Below, one piece after another: positions 32,506-46,651 of a stretch of DNA of 64,000 nucleotides. The number at the start of each line of letters is the position of its first letter. Position 1 is the first letter of the stretch. The notes beneath the pieces were generated by a model. The model had not been told where the DNA came from. It worked only from the letters and a program-made list of their open reading frames with translations, and searched no databases. The stretch covers positions 26,727,501 through 26,791,500 of the forward strand of contig NC_053400.1 of the NCBI RefSeq assembly GCF_016859285.1, written 5' to 3'. The DNA comes from Xiphias gladius (taxonomy: Eukaryota; Chordata; Actinopteri; Istiophoriformes; Xiphiidae). The translations under genes and the position numbers were made by a program.

Positions 32506-34802
32506 TAGCCTGACCTTTGGTCCCGACTGTAAGCCAAGCGCCAAAAACAGTGGGTCCTGCACTTCCCATAGTACAAGTCCAAAACATCTTTGGTTGCGCC
32601 GTGTTCATGTCGTATCAGTGTTATAATGTCATTGCACGCTTTTTTAACCCTAAGACAACCAAGCATACAACTGGCTTAAGTTGTCCACTGACAGGAACGT
32701 CCACAAGTCAAAAACATGGGAACCTTTCCCATCTCTCCTATATGACATGAAAGTGGCGTTAGACCCTACCTGACTTATAGATGCCCGCAGGTTTCGAAAA
32801 CCGCACACCCCCAGTCTGCCACACAGGCTGAAAAAAGGTGAAAAATATGAATTCTCCAAACCCAAGTTGATTTAACCCCTGAAAACATCATCAGGCTAAT
32901 TTTCACAGACTTTAGAAAGCTCCTCTAGAAACACTGAAAAACAAAATACTGTTTGCACAGGCTGAGTAGTACTCACGATGAATATTTTATTGAAGGGACT
33001 TTTTTTTTTTTTTTTTTTTTAAATCAGAAGAGTGCCCTAGTAATACTTATATAGAGAAATAAAATAACAGGAACAGACAGAGTCATTAATGAAATAGAAT
33101 TATAGATAAGAAGCAACGGGAGGTAAGATTTAATGGCCATGGTGACCTACAGTAGATCACGTAAAACAACGAAGTCTTACATCTCATCTCTTACGTCTTA
33201 TCTCATGCAGTCAGAATAACAGGGGCGAGAGGCAGTGCGTCACATTTCAAGGATGTCAGTGATGAGCTATAATTACTGCCTTTGTGAAGGGAAAACTGCC
33301 GCCGGGCCTCCAAAGAAGGGCGATAATTGGGTAATTTATATAAGGGACTCATTACTAAACGCTTCGCACATTTTTTCGTCACATATTTGACAGATCTCCA
33401 GTTGGCACCGCAGGAATCCTTCCACCTGGAGAGCTCAGCCCCTCTAGAGAATGTGTTCGTGGATAAGAATGCCGTGCAAAAACTCACAGAGGGATTACTC
33501 TCTCACTACCTACCGGATGTACAGACCTCTAAACGAGCGCTTCAAGAGCTCACGTGAGTACTTCCTTGATTGGTGTGTCATGAGTTATTACTCTTGCACC
33601 TGGCAAATTGGCAGTAGCGACTTTAATACTTTCGAGTACTCTTTTCTGCTGCAACTTATTATTATTATTATTATTTATTTATTTATTTTTAATTAATTGT
33701 TTGGTCTGTAAAATGTAAGAAAATAGAAGCAAATAGCCAACACTAGATTAGAAAGGAAGCAGTGAGGAATTATTTGTTTAAAAACAAACTTACCTCTAGA
33801 CCTCACAAATTTCTATTGATTGGTGTGTGAAGTAAATAAAAAGACATTTAAAATATCCCTACAAATACGCTGTCTTTGCCCGCACAGCTGTCAGTTAGGT
33901 GATTCACACACTAACATACTGATATACCCACATGCCAGTATGTAGAGGTCACGCAGGTAATCATGCGTTAGGCAGAGTGTCTTGCCAGTGTTTCACTACC
34001 AACATACTGGTGTTCACCTGTTTGTATTAAGCCAGGGTGACACAACTAGTGCTATTAAAACTTCACAAACGTGTAAAAATCTGTGGGACACTTTTAAATA
34101 ACCTGTCATTGTCATTGAATGATTAGAGCATATTCATTTTTTTTCCGCCTATTGACGTTTTGGTGTAGAATATGCGGTAGATGTCCTTGAACACGAGTAA
34201 AGTGCACTTGATGATATTTATTTTTTACTCTTCGTGTTTTGTTTTTTTTGTCTCAACCAGACAAAATCAGCTGATATTGTTAGAGACACTGGACCAAGAA
34301 GTCACCAAGTTCAGAGAATGTAATGCCTTACTCGACCTCAATTCACTGGTATGTTTGGACTGAGTTATAATCTCATTTGTACAGTTGTCGTTTGTATTAT
34401 AATCTCATTTGTACACTTGTTGTTGGTTTTTAATCCAGTTTGTTGTCTTTAGTTTACAGAGGCGAAGGTTTACCACAGTAAACTGGTGAACATAAGGAAA
34501 GAGATGATAATGCTCCACGAAAAGACAACTAAACTAAAGGTACCCCTCACCTCAGTCAGATTTAACGCGAGCGTTTTGCTTGCGTCAGTATAGTTGACCT
34601 CGTGCTCTAAGACGGGTTGGTGGATGGATGTAGCTGTAACAATGCATGCACTGAAAAAATGTTGCCTGTTGGTCTCTCTCAGAAAAGAGCTCTGAAGCTG
34701 CAGCAACAGAAGCAGAAGGAGGTGCTGGAGAAGGAGCAGCAACGTGAGAAGGAGCTGGAGAGAGAGAGGCAGCTTATTGCCAAACCTGCTAAAAGAACGT
34801 AG
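31630..34802 (+). CDS. bloc1s6: pallidin, BLOC-1 complex subunit 6
   Basis: Pallidin is a coiled-coil subunit of BLOC-1, which sorts endosomal cargo to melanosomes and other lysosome-related organelles and binds syntaxin-13. Five coding exons are read: 31630-31693, 33394-33553, 34261-34348, 34453-34539 and 34683-34802. They give 172 residues, the same as human. The acidic start MEAEGMEDEGPSTQ precedes the family core: KLTEGLLSHYLPDVQ, QNQLILLETLDQE and KLVNIRKEMIMLHEKT, then a K/E-rich coiled coil to the end (KPAKRT, human RPAKRM). The intron 1 donor AAG|GTGTGTGT opens directly into a 110-bp TG repeat. Intron 1 also holds a Tc1 relic on the opposite strand. It is divergent from slc30a4, as in human. 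Confidence 0.95.
31694..31805. repeat. (TG)n microsatellite starting at the bloc1s6 donor
   Basis: A TG run with early TC interruptions starts at the first base of bloc1s6 intron 1. The donor itself (GTGTGT) is therefore part of the repeat. Confidence 0.95.
32040..32310 (-). mobile_element. Tc1/mariner transposase 3' relic
   Basis: On the minus strand WPPQSPDLNTMESVWDHMER reads cleanly, a match to the Tc1 signature around the last catalytic Glu. A leucine-rich tail follows (ALKNLPTKYPEK). An upstream piece FCSMTMNELQPG corresponds to the QDND/PKHT region and is degraded. The N-terminal DNA-binding part is absent. It sits in bloc1s6 intron 1 and is a different family from the 27766 copy. Confidence 0.75.
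32470..32501. repeat. (AGC)n trinucleotide repeat
   Basis: There are about ten AGC units in bloc1s6 intron 1. On the opposite strand it reads CTG. It is not in a coding exon. Confidence 0.95.
33690..33770 (+). repeat. TAGGGCT-type MITE fragment
   Basis: AATTAATTGTTTGGTCTGTAAAATGT resembles the inner part of the MITE family present at 17733-18086. It is short and diverged, and lies in bloc1s6 intron 2. Confidence 0.35.
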
Positions 34803-34954
34803 GATCCCCTATTACTGTATGCTGCCGTATTAAAGGACCATACAGGTGGTTTTGCATGTTTTGGCCTATTTATTACGTATCAAATATACCTGACAGTACT
34901 GCTGACTATTTTCCAAAGCACGGGTATTTTAGATTTTTCTTTTTCTTTTTAAGG

Positions 34955-35110
34955 TAAGTTTTTGGGTGTCTTGCCTTTATTTGACAATAAGTAGAGAAGC
35001 AGACAGGCAGTGTGAGGGCAGAGAACAGGGGGGGTCGAGATACAGCTAAGATTTCCAATCGGTTTTTGTGATCACGTCGTATGCATATAGGGCCCCCGCT
35101 CCCCGCCACT
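34955..35110 (-). repeat. tRNA-derived SINE relic
   Basis: CTTGCCTTTATTTGACAATA, then an AGACAGGCAG/GAGGGCAGAGAACAGG block, then GGGCCCCCGCTCC at the right end: this is the usual minus-strand view of a teleost tRNA-type SINE (the tRNA-like head is on the right). It is diverged, about 150 bp, downstream of bloc1s6. Confidence 0.5.
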
Positions 35111-35119
35111 TTTAGATTT

Positions 35120-38100
35120 TTGAATGCGTTTCCCTGCCATCCAGGTAGCCATTAAAATCTACTCCAAATATGCCTGATACATTTAGTCCATGACACAGAA
35201 TATTTTGTCTTGTTTTATTGTTGTCCAACAAAAATCATTGTTACATGGTAGTGCAGTTGTAAGTGCTCATTGCTGCAACAGGTTTGCTCTGAATTATTGC
35301 ACAGTACCACATTTTTTCCTTTATTGCCTATCTTAGGCAGGTCTCATCAGTGAGTTTAAAATAAAGCTCATTTTATTTGAAATTATGACGTTAGAAATTG
35401 ACTTGGGTCTAGGTTTACCTACTGAAATGCTTTTTTAAAAGTTTTGATGGACAGCTTCTGCATTCAAATGTGCTGAAATAAATGATATGAAGTTGTTAAA
35501 GTGGGACAGAGATTGGGTTTAAGCATATTTTTGGTTTGTTTTCGTTTCCAACAGTCTCACTTTTATATTATTTGCTTGACTTTGAGGATATGATCTGGTA
35601 GCTTGATGCCTTTTTTTTTTTCCTCAGTTATGATGACACTCATCCTATCTTTATACCTACGCTGCAGTAGGAACCAAACTTGGAGTAAGCTAGAATTTTT
35701 AATTTGAGAGTGTGAAACAGTCTTTATTGAAAGAAATGGAAGCAGTGGCTGTCCACAATTTAAGATAAATCCATTCAAAAATCTTGACTATAATAGGCTT
35801 TGGAAAATGGTTCACTTGATAGACAGTGTGTGTGATTCTTAGTAAAGGGGCCAAAACTTGCAAAAGCTGATCCTTTATTTCTGAGGTTGCCAAGATCACC
35901 ACAAACCAAAGACATGGACTAAATCATCTAATGCTGGTACTTCCCACTATCAGCCTCTGATGACAGACTCAAGCAATTCCCTGAAACTGGAGCAAATTAC
36001 TCCACGACAGTTTTTTGCAGCCATCAAACAATGAACAGGGGGAAGGAGAATCAGTGTGTTTGCTGTCTATTGTTAAAGTATTAATGTATGTTTTTCCTGG
36101 GCATCACCCGCTCTTGGTGTTGAATGTTATAAAACAGGTATGTGGTTTTAAAGTCTGCACTAAATTTGGCTGTATTTTTGGGGTCCGGATAATATGATAA
36201 TTGATGGTAGTATGAACCAAATTTTGTCCCCACCATACACAGGATCTGTAAATTTGTGTAACGGACATTTCAAGAGGTTTCTATGCACTACTCATGCCTG
36301 GAACTCCACTGTTTGTACCATTAATAATAAAAGCAATACAAACTGGTTTGTAGTAAATTGACATTTTTTAGTTTTAATACAACATCTTGTAAGCTGTACA
36401 CTGTGTGAAGATCAATACCTGCTGTAGTACTTTTTGTCACAGTTGCATAAATTTAAATTAAATATAATGTAAAACGGGTTCTCAAGTGTGTGTGTGTGTG
36501 TTGGAAGGGTCGCGTCCTCATGTCTATGACATGGCGTAAACTTCCTCTTTTCAGGCCCACATGCCCCCTGATTGGCTATATGAACTGTAATGAGTATCTC
36601 AGTCCACCGGGTGTCAGCAGAGGCTGGTTCATGTCACCAGATCTGGCCCCCAGGATGGTTTCATGCGCTCCACGGAAGGCCGAGATTCTGCAGGTCCTTT
36701 TTGCTTCAGCATTTCTGCACCAGCTGCTGTTATTGAGGCACACCTAAGAGGAGGGGGGGGTCCCATTAGGGAGCTCACCCTAATTACATCTTTGTGTAAT
36801 CTTTGGTTTTAAGAGTCTCTGTCTTCCATGCATCGCACAAAAATTGAACATTTGGGACGTAAAGTCCTTTACGCACCTCATTCTGTGCTCTTTTTTTTTT
36901 TTTTTCCCATTACATCCCTCTGATCACCTTGGGTGCCAGGTGAATATACTTAACAGCTAGTAACTAGCCGGCAGAAAAGAGCACCAGGACTGTTATTGAT
37001 TTTCTGACTCTTGTCCGTGTTGGTTACCAATTCAGCCCCAGCCTTTCTCCCATAAACCTTAAATTGTCAGTGAATTGGTAAACACTAGGCAGATGTTTTC
37101 AACAAACACAGCCTCTTGTCACACACGTTTTGTACGCCATTGTCACGCACCAGCCATACAAACAAGAGTTTGTTGGCAGAAGAATAGTTTACATTCCTCT
37201 GTATCCCAATACAACCATGCATCTGTCCAACCCCCCTCCATTTCACATAAAACTCTAATTATGTACTTACTACTACAGCAGGAAACTCAGTCAAAACCAA
37301 CATGGCTTGGTTCTCCCCCGCCCAGTCCTTCTTGGAGCGGAAACTGCACCACAGTGTGGCCATGGAGGGGTCCAGACTCAGAGAGAGGGGCAACCTGATT
37401 CCACACTGATGGAAGTGAGGCAGTGCAGTGGAAACCACATTTTCAATATTGTTTTCAGTACGTTGACTTTGGCTTTTGCTCGACATTTTTTCTGTGTGTC
37501 TATATACGTTGGCTCCGTATATGAATGCCTTTTACAACACTCACTTCCGTTGTTTCCTTTTCTGAAACTGGGTCACTGCAATGCAAAGACCAAAAAAGAA
37601 AAGTCATGCTCGGGTCTGTGATATATATAAAGCTTGAGAGGGGCTCACTGTAGACAAAAATATAAATTATGATATGAATTAAGTTACGAATTGTCAGTCA
37701 TTTTTGTCTAATGTAGCACTATTTATGTAATTTGTTTACCAGAAAGAAGCACGAAATGAGCAGGTCCCATTTCGTTACTGTATTTTGGTGATTTTAGATG
37801 ATTTAAATTTGAGAATGAAGGGTGGGAGCAAATTCAGTTCTTCTTAGGGCCCCAGAAAGGCGTTGGCTGGCCCTAGGATCTCCAACCATAAGGAGGAAAA
37901 TGCAGAGCAACTGAATAAATAATCTTTACAAAGCCAAAGTGAACACGGAATCTGGCCAGTAAGTAGTGGATCCGCATATTACAAGGTTTTTTCCTGAACT
38001 TTCAGTCGTATCTCAAGGTGTTCACTTTTATTTATTAATCTTTATTTCATTTATTCACTTGGAAATTACTTTTATTCCATAGGGCCAAGTGCTCTGTTTA

Positions 38101-41100
38101 AATTTTGGCCTTTGTTTTCTGAGTGTTCACACTTTGGCATCGTAATATTTTACCAACTGAATTGTTTAACGGAATCTGCTCTTAATTAGTTAATACTTTG
38201 ATTGAATGGGGCTTTGTTCTTCCAGCAGGAGGGGGCGTTCAAGGCTTCAGAAGTATACAGCTCAGAGGAGCAGTGGTTTCCGAGGCTGGGCCCTGCTCCT
38301 CTAAGCATTTGGTTTTAACTTGTCTCTGATTTTAGAAAGTTAGCCGTCGGGGAAAACACAACCCCCCCACCACCACCACCACCACCATTACCAAAGCCAC
38401 AAGCGAGTCATGGACAGACATGGAGCAGCAGCAGCTGATGATGTTGTAGCGGGCGGCCTTCCTGTCTGAGTAAACAGTGATTCAGAAGGGTGAGGAGTGG
38501 GAGGCTGCGGTCTGCATCAGACTGGCAGCACCAGGCCTCTCCCAGACCCACCATAACAGGATATGGTCCTCGGGCCCACACTGACGATAGTTTCATCAAG
38601 TTATTACTTCCCTCAGGTTTCACCATTTGGTTGGCATGGTAGTTTTTCATGCACGCTGAGTACTATGAGAAGAGCTGGACAGATGGTTCTGGAAAACATG
38701 TCTTTTTGTGGTGTTTTTGACCAGAGTGACAGTGAATGAGGTTACTTTCCCTTCTCAGCCGGGTCTTATATAACTCTTCATATGCAAGTCTGGACAAGTG
38801 GGCATGGACAACATTAGTAATTAGGCTTCTCTGACTCAACAGATGGAACAGGTTAGATATTTAAGCAAAACTGTTTACTGTGTAACCACCGCATCTTTTC
38901 AAAACAGTAATTATAAATTTGAACCTCATGCATTGAGGGGAAGTAACTAAATATGATAACTCGGGAACAGTTTTGGAGATTTTACTGGGTGCTTTACTTT
39001 ACTGTTTTCATTTTACGGTACTACAGCACATGTCAGAGGTTCTACCTCTTCCTCGACAACATTCATCTGGCAGCTAGTGGCTTTGCAGATTTCACATGCA
39101 AAACAAATGATCGGCTTATAAAATAGCATGAACTGCTACAGAAATAAAACAACCCGATAGCACATCAAGTGGATAAAGTGAGTTCATTTTGACAGGTTAA
39201 CCTGCTGGCAGGGCCACAGGGCAAAAATGAGCATCTGCAGGCCTCTAATAGCCTCCTGCTCCTCTCCATACATTGTGTACTCTTTCTTTCTATTCGGGAA
39301 TATTACCTAGCCCCAGGTTTGCTGTGTGGTAATTTGATTAAACCAATTAATTTAGGGATATGCAACGTGAAAGCCAGTGATGGAAGAAGTATTCAGATCC
39401 TGCTTTCAGAGTTGTAGTTGAGTGAAATTACAGAAATATACTTAAAAATTGCGACTGCTATTTTGTTATGGTATTATTTGATTATTAATACTGATGCCCA
39501 AATGCATAAGCGCCATTTTTCTGCTGCAGCTGCTTGATGTGAAGATAGCTTCAGCTACTTTAGGGGTCAGGCCCCCATCCAGTGTCGCTAGATGAATCTA
39601 AGGGGTCGTGAGATCATTAATGAGAGAAGAAAGAAGACAAAACAAAGCTGTGCTACCAAACTTGTACTTATTTTTTTAACTTTTCTCCAATCTTTCCTTC
39701 TTGTGAAATATTGTATAAACTGAACAGTTATTTAAATAAAACCTGAGACGTTTAGTGTTAAGTAGAATTGCTAATTGTGATAAGGGCCCCCAGACCAGAC
39801 ACCACTTTTGTGTAAGCGGTCATAAACCAGGTTTAATCCTTTAAAGATGTACTGTATTTTAGGTGCCTGTCATTTGTTCCTTCATGTACAATCTTAATCT
39901 GAAAAGTAACTAGTAACTGTAGCTGACAAATAAATGTAGTGGAGTAAAAGGTACGACATTTCCCTCTGAAATGTGGTGGAGTAGAAGTATAAAGTAGCAG
40001 AACATGAAAGGAAAGTACCTCGGAATTGTACCTGAGTACATTGCTGGCTTAAACGTACTTACTGTAGTTGGTTTCCACCACTGATGAAAACAGAAAAACG
40101 AAATAATAAAGGTCTTGAAACTATATATTGACACAGGGCCAGTCTCCAGGGAGGATTTCAAGATTGGATTGGTTTATTATAATTTTGTTATTTATTTGTA
40201 CACTACCAAAATAGACATTGAGATGTAAATATGTGGTGCATATTCCTAAACAAATTTTCGATTTTTGCCGACCAGCTGATACCGTATGCCCAAAGATTTT
40301 GGGGCCCCTGGAGTTCTGAACCACTTTTTATATGTTAATGGATCAGGAGTGATCCAATAATAAAATACAACTTATGTGAACACTTTGGAAGGGGCCATTT
40401 TGCAAAATGTGTACTCTTAACACTGCAGCACACTGACCTTATAATGCTAAAACCTTGAATGGACTGTAACTTGTAATTAAAATATTTTTTCATTGTGGCG
40501 TTGCTACTTTTACTGAAGCAAACGGTCTAAATTCTTCCTCCACCACCTTTGCGCTGCAACACAAGCAGTGAAATGCGCACAACTTAAGTGTCTAATGTCA
40601 TGTATGGGTTGCAGAGTGTCTTGTTGTGTCTGCACCGTGGTATAATTTCTCCCGAGGCCGTTGCACTCCGCGTAAACACAGACAGAGTGGGTGAACCGCG
40701 GTAGGCGAAAAGGCTGTTTTCACATGAGCCCCACAGGTGCAGCGTTAACCCTGCTCAGCTCCCTGCCATGCTGGCTTTGGAGGGTCACATTTTCAAAACA
40801 AGTCCGTACGACAGCCCCATTCGTCACAGGTTTTATGGCACGAATGGCTGGTTTCATGGGCTCCTCTTAGACTGCAGTAAAAGCGGTAAATATAGAAACG
40901 ACTGTAGTCTGAAAAGGGAGGCTTTTAAGAGTGGTGTACTTGTGGTGGGAGGAAAGGATGATCTGATTAAATGAATGTGCCCGATCCGTGCACTTTTCTT
41001 TGGTTGGAAAACATAACATCAGCAGGAGGGAATATTTTGAAGGACGCATCGCAAAGCTGTGGGCGAGACAGAGAAATTGTTTTCAAATAGGTGGCCACAG

Positions 41101-44100
41101 AATCACAGTCACCTCTACTGCCAGGATTGTTAGTGGTTGCCGGGTCGTTTCCTTTCTGACCTGTGTGAGGTGGAGATGTGATAATCCAGACCATAACTGT
41201 TGGGAGTAAGAGGTCTGAAGAGAGCATTTATAGTGTTGTTTAGATGCTCCGTTTGAGTCAACCACAGCAGACTGTTGCTTCCTCTTCTTTTTGGATGCAC
41301 TGCGGAGAGGTTTGTAAGGAGAAAGAGCGAGGGACGGGCGCAGCACAAACACACATGCATCCCATGCAGACAGAAAGGCAGGCAGACAAACACTTGCTCG
41401 CATACATAAACAAGATCCAGTAACTGCCAGTACTGCAACCCTCATAACCCCTAGTCTGGTGGTTGGTGAGGTCCAGAAAACTGCAGGGTTCGTTGTAGTC
41501 CAGAGGCGGTATGGGTGTCAGAAGACAATATCCTCTTTCACAATGGTGATATTCGCCCATGAAGTATTGCGTCTGAGGACAAGAGGTTCACAGTAACCTA
41601 GTTTCTGCAAGCTAGGGTCCACATTACTGAAAAAAATGCTGTTTAAGCTTATTGCTTTTACATTTAACATTTAGAGCTGTCCCTCACTTCCCTGGCAAAT
41701 TTCTGCGTGGAGTAAGAAAAGCCACCGAAGGGTAAAGTGTTACAGAAGTAGAGGTCAGTAAAACATATGCAGCCGTGCAGATCTGAAACAGTTTTTTTTT
41801 TTCTTTTTTCTTTCAAGGGAGGCCTTGCCAGCAGCAGTCAAGGTTATATAACTGCTTATCTGTGACATTCAAGTCCAGGCCGACCAGCCTGCGCATAGTG
41901 TGAAGTAACACCCGTTTTAGAATGAGTTAGCTGCCCTTTGAGGAAATTAACACCAACTCAGAATGATCTTTGGCATCAAAGTTAGGCATATTAAGAGTAA
42001 CTGTTAACGCGCCGAGCCATACAAGGGCGTTAACACACCAAATACCTGGTTTTGAGAAAGAGTCTCACACAGAGAACACTCCAAAACTGATATCTCTGTT
42101 TGTGACTTTGCAAGAATTAACCCCTTGAAAAACTTTGGTTCAGGCCAAAGAATTGCATTGTAAACAGATGGGATGAAGTATTTGGTTGCTTGTCCTGCTC
42201 GAAACTAAAGTACGCCGTCGGAAATTCCCAAGATGGATGGGATTGTAACAAGATCTCACACTCGCTATCTCTCTCTCTCTCCCCTTTGATACATTTGAAC
42301 GTGCTGGTCTGAGCTATTTAAACTCGGTCAACACAACGACCCATAAAATGAAGTTACGTCTAGCTTGAATGGTAGCACACAGGGGAGATCTGGAGTGTGA
42401 GTTACATATAGTGTTCATTGTTTAGCTTGTGGTTGTGTAGTTGAATAAATATATGTTGTAAGAAGCCTGCGGCTGGACAGTCACAATAATCACAGGCTAC
42501 ACTGGAAGCCGGGAGATTAAGATGTGAGCATTCGTGTGTGTGTGAGGAGAACTTCAGCAGGTATGTTGTAATGTACTAGAAAGGAAATGAGTAAATACTT
42601 AGGACGCTATCAAAATGCATAAATATGGCAATAACCCCTCAATTATAAACTGTAAGTAAATAACAATGCGCAGGTTTTTGAAAACCCAATATGCCTCCCC
42701 TTATCTGACGCAAGTGCATTAAAAAAAACAAACATGCTTCATAAGACAGATTTTCACTGTCTGTGTCTGCTGCTGCAGAGACACTGATATGTCAATAGTC
42801 ATGCCGTCTGTCTCGAACCAGAGACACCCGTAAGAGCTGCTTTGTGCTCTGTGGACAATACGACACGTGCTCTTTTTGTCAGACCTCCACTTGCATGCGA
42901 TGTAAAGTTGACATTTCAAGGTTGCTTTATTCCAGAATGACATACGGAGCGGTGGGAAAACAGTGACTTTGAAAACTGAAAAAAGATTCACTGCAATAGA
43001 TCTAAAAAATATCATGTAGTTTGTTTTAAAAGGCGGTTTGTTTAATAAGTGGGTGAAAAAACAGCACAGTTTAAAAATAAGTTATACATTGATTAGGAAT
43101 TAAAATGAATACATGACATATTGAAAAGGATCTTTTAAACAGTTACTGTAATAATCATACACACCACAGCAAAAACACTCCCGCAAACGTAGCAAAGAGA
43201 AAAAAACGACTTCTCATATGTAGGCCAAGGTTTTTTTTCCCCTACATACATACAGCTCTGACTGACTTCAGTTCCTGCCTACAGTAATATTGCATAATGT
43301 GTGCTTTGACAGCAGAGTGTAGAAAGGACAGTGTGAAACTGATTTTACTCCTTCAGAGGTGCCTGACACACCCATGACTCAGATATTTCCAGACTTCTCT
43401 GAATGTTTACATTAAGCTTTCTTCAGATGTTTTTTTCCGTCACAGGAAAGGTAAATGCTGATCTGACACACACCGACAGTATTAATGCGTAGACCTAATG
43501 CATTATTATAGCACTGCATTGTGTAACTGCTCTAGCTGATAGAGATTCATGTTATTTCAGTAAAAAAAAAAAAAAACCTCTTTTTTCCGTTTACACGTAG
43601 ATGACACAGCCCTCCTCATGACGAGCCATATTGTGTATACACATATAAACATAGGAATATACATATAAATACATATTACTATTTGTGTTCCTGCAGTAAT
43701 AGTACATTAAGTGGTGTTTGCAACCAAAAAGCCACAGCTTTATGAAGCATGTGACAAACCCCTTGAGCTTATTCATTGCAACTTGGGTAAAGCACCTCTT
43801 TAAAATAAATGTCTTTGCGCAAGGGATTAAATCGGGTTTGTCTGTATTTTTCTCCGTCTTGCTCCAAGTGTAGGTCTGCTTGCATCCTGTGATGCTACTT
43901 TCCTGGACAGAAAGTCTGCACAGCTTGGCTTATTTACAGCCAGCTGGTACCCAGACCAATGTATGACTAGGCTTCAATATTTTTTGTAGAATACTAAAAT
44001 TTTACCAAAAAAAGAAAAACATTCCCATCACATACACTGTATACTGCTTAACAAGACCTAAGGTCTATTGGCCTGACACTTAAAGCCAGGCAGGTCAAGT

Positions 44101-44550
44101 ACATTATGTGTTTATTTCAACCTGTTTGATTGGATCTACATTAGTACGCAGGCAGAGGTGTTGCTCCGTATAAGCAGGCAGGGCCTTTGAAAGTGTAAAC
44201 TTATTTAGAACTAATTCATGAGTTATCTAATAAGTTTATTCCAAGGAAACAGAGCCATGCGAGTCTGAATTCAAGCAAGTGTTGTGTTCAAAACCGGAAG
44301 TCACGAGGTTCAGCTGAGTGATTCCACTTATCACCTACGCCAACTGTGGCCTGGGAGCGAGATAGTGAAAGCCGCCGGCTCACTCAACCTAACTTAGCAG
44401 CTAAAGTGTGTTTAACAGGGGACGATATGGAACACTACAATTTACACATGCTAAGATTCTTAATGTTTATTTTGCAGGTGTTGACTTTGTATAACAGCTG
44501 GAGAAGAGGGCATTATCTTAAAATAATCACAGGAGCACAGAGTTGGCAGG
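35120..44550. other. 9.4-kb interval without recognised genes
   Basis: I find no exon with a recognisable protein family on either strand. Contents seen are the MITE-like repeat at 39375-40083, short CCACCA and TG runs (about 38370 and 36486), T and A tracts, and candidate bloc1s6 poly(A) signals (AATAAA at about 35360 and 35477). Conserved regulatory elements cannot be judged without alignment. Confidence 0.6.
39375..40083. repeat. CAGTGRTGGAAG-ended MITE
   Basis: The left end CAGTGATGGAAGAAGTATTC and the right end GTTTCCACCACTG are inverted copies. The interior has the AGTAACTAGTAACTGTAGCTG and GTAAAAGTAC-type phrases of an abundant teleost non-autonomous element. Related pieces are at 47482-47560 and 49610-50060. 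Confidence 0.6.
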
Positions 44551-44557
44551 AGGATCA

Positions 44558-44908
44558 TTTATTCATGTGTGACCAAGTGCATCCATCCTCTGAACATATC
44601 CATCAACTCTTTGGAGTGTAGGCTGTAACAAAAGCAATAAATAGGGTAGATATAAAATCATGCCAGCATTTGATGCTGTCAGTTAAACATTAAAAAAAAA
44701 AAAAAAAAAAAATCATAGCAGTCAACTAAATGAGCTGCCAGGTAGAAACTTAAGGCAAGGTGGTCTTCTGCTTGCAGTTTGAGTATCTGCTCCTGTTAGC
44801 CGATCGTGTGACCTGTAATAATAGGGTAAATACATAAATAAATAACTCACATTTGGATAAAAAGATTTAGTAACAGGACAGTCAGATGATTTTTTGTACC
44901 TTTGTTTG
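44558..44908 (-). other. nmrk2: nmrk2 3' UTR with candidate poly(A) signal
   Basis: A minus-strand AATAAA (plus TTTATT at 44558) lies about 350 bases after the stop codon. An A run is at about 44690. No further exon is seen. Confidence 0.4.
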
Positions 44909-46608
44909 TTAAAGAGATTTCTGGATGTTATTCAGGATGTCGCCATAGACAAAGTTGAACAGTTGCTCCTTTGACTTGGTTCCATCTAGCTGCACTGTAA
45001 TAGCAGACATTGAGTCAATGAGAGAAACTTTAATCTTTAAATATGAACATGTAGCTGCCTGCAAAATAAGTGACAATACAAAGAATTTAAAAAAAAAAAA
45101 AAAATGCACAGAGACTTACCGACATCAACAGCTGTTGACTCCATGATGTTCTTGTGTTTCAAATACATGGGCCAGACATGGCCATCGAACAGGCCGGGGG
45201 GGTCTGGCACCGTGTAGTTCCTACAGCTGCAGAGAGACACAGCACCAATGACATGAGGTAGTAAGACAGCAGGCTAGACTACAATCGCCAGTTAAGAACA
45301 ATGTCTGACCACTGGAGCACTTACCACCTCCTCTTTTTGCATTCTTCATAAGGGATGGAAATAAAGAAACGTTGGTTCAGCACGTCGATCAAAGGTCTAA
45401 AAAGGGTAGAGTCAAATTAATTTCAAGACTAACATGTCTTTTACAGTGGGAAACAACTAACAGAAATGTAATGAGCACATGTTTTTACCCATAGGTGTAA
45501 AGCAGAAAGCCCTCCACAATAAGGATGTGAGTCTCCTCATCTTCCTTACGGTCAGACTTTGGGACAATCTCAGTGTCCAGGGTGTTATTAACGCCATGCG
45601 ACTTCTCAAACTTCACCGGGTTCTCCAACCATGCGTAGATCGTGCTCATCATGGCGTCCATGTCCAGAGCAGTAATGACTGAGCAGGGCGGAAGGACAGA
45701 GGGGTAAAAGGAAATAAAATAAAAAATAAAATAAGAAGTGTGTAGAAAATTGCAGAGAGCAAGTAAGAAACATGTTTGAGTAATCAAGTTAGGTTATATT
45801 GCATGCAGATTACAAATGAGTTACCATGTTACAGCAGGAGCAAATACACACACACACCAGACAAACAGTCAACCACACGCACACACACACACAAACGCTT
45901 CCATAAAAACCCGGGCTTACCATCGTACTGCTTAAAGCCATCTTCACCAACTTCAATCTGATCTTGGGGCTGAAACATACATTGATAAGATGTACCCGGG
46001 TACATTCCACTAATGCTACACTCTTGCTATATGGAAGACTCTGATAGCTCATACTGTATCTTACATTACAGCAAAGTGTTAACACGCCACCAACTAGTGT
46101 TACTCGGAGCAATCCCTTTGGTTAACTATATCAAAAAAAAAAAAAAAAAGATCAAAAATGTGTGTGTCTGTGGCTCACCTTGAAGAAGTCATCCTGATGT
46201 ACCACACAGCAGTTGGGCAGGTTCTTGATCAGTCTGTTGGTGAGGGTGGTTTTCCCTCCATTGGTTACGCTGCATGGAGCAAAGCAATAAATTTTTTTTT
46301 TTTTTTTTTTTTAAAAGGCAATGAATGGAGGATGATGCAATCCACATGAAGGGCAATGCGGCCCAAATAGCAACAAACCAAATAGAATATTGAATCCGGA
46401 ATATCCATGTGATCGAGCAGGTATTACATTTAAAATTTTACAGGTCATGTATCGTTAATATTAATTACTTTCGCATAACATCCAATTCAGTAAATACGGG
46501 CTGTAAACCAACCAACCAACCAACCAGTTTTAAAGCATCGCCAGAGCATTTATTTACACGCTCACGGAGAATTTACACATTTAGCGTATTTCAGTTATTG
46601 ATACCATC

Positions 46609-46651
<43 letters not shown>

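Noticed and set aside
38369-38400. CRISPR-like direct repeats
   Set aside because: This and similar tracts are simple CCACCA or dinucleotide microsatellites in a vertebrate genome.
40768-40974. 68-codon open frame in the gene-poor interval
   Set aside because: It shows no family motif, no flanking splice sites and no partner exons.
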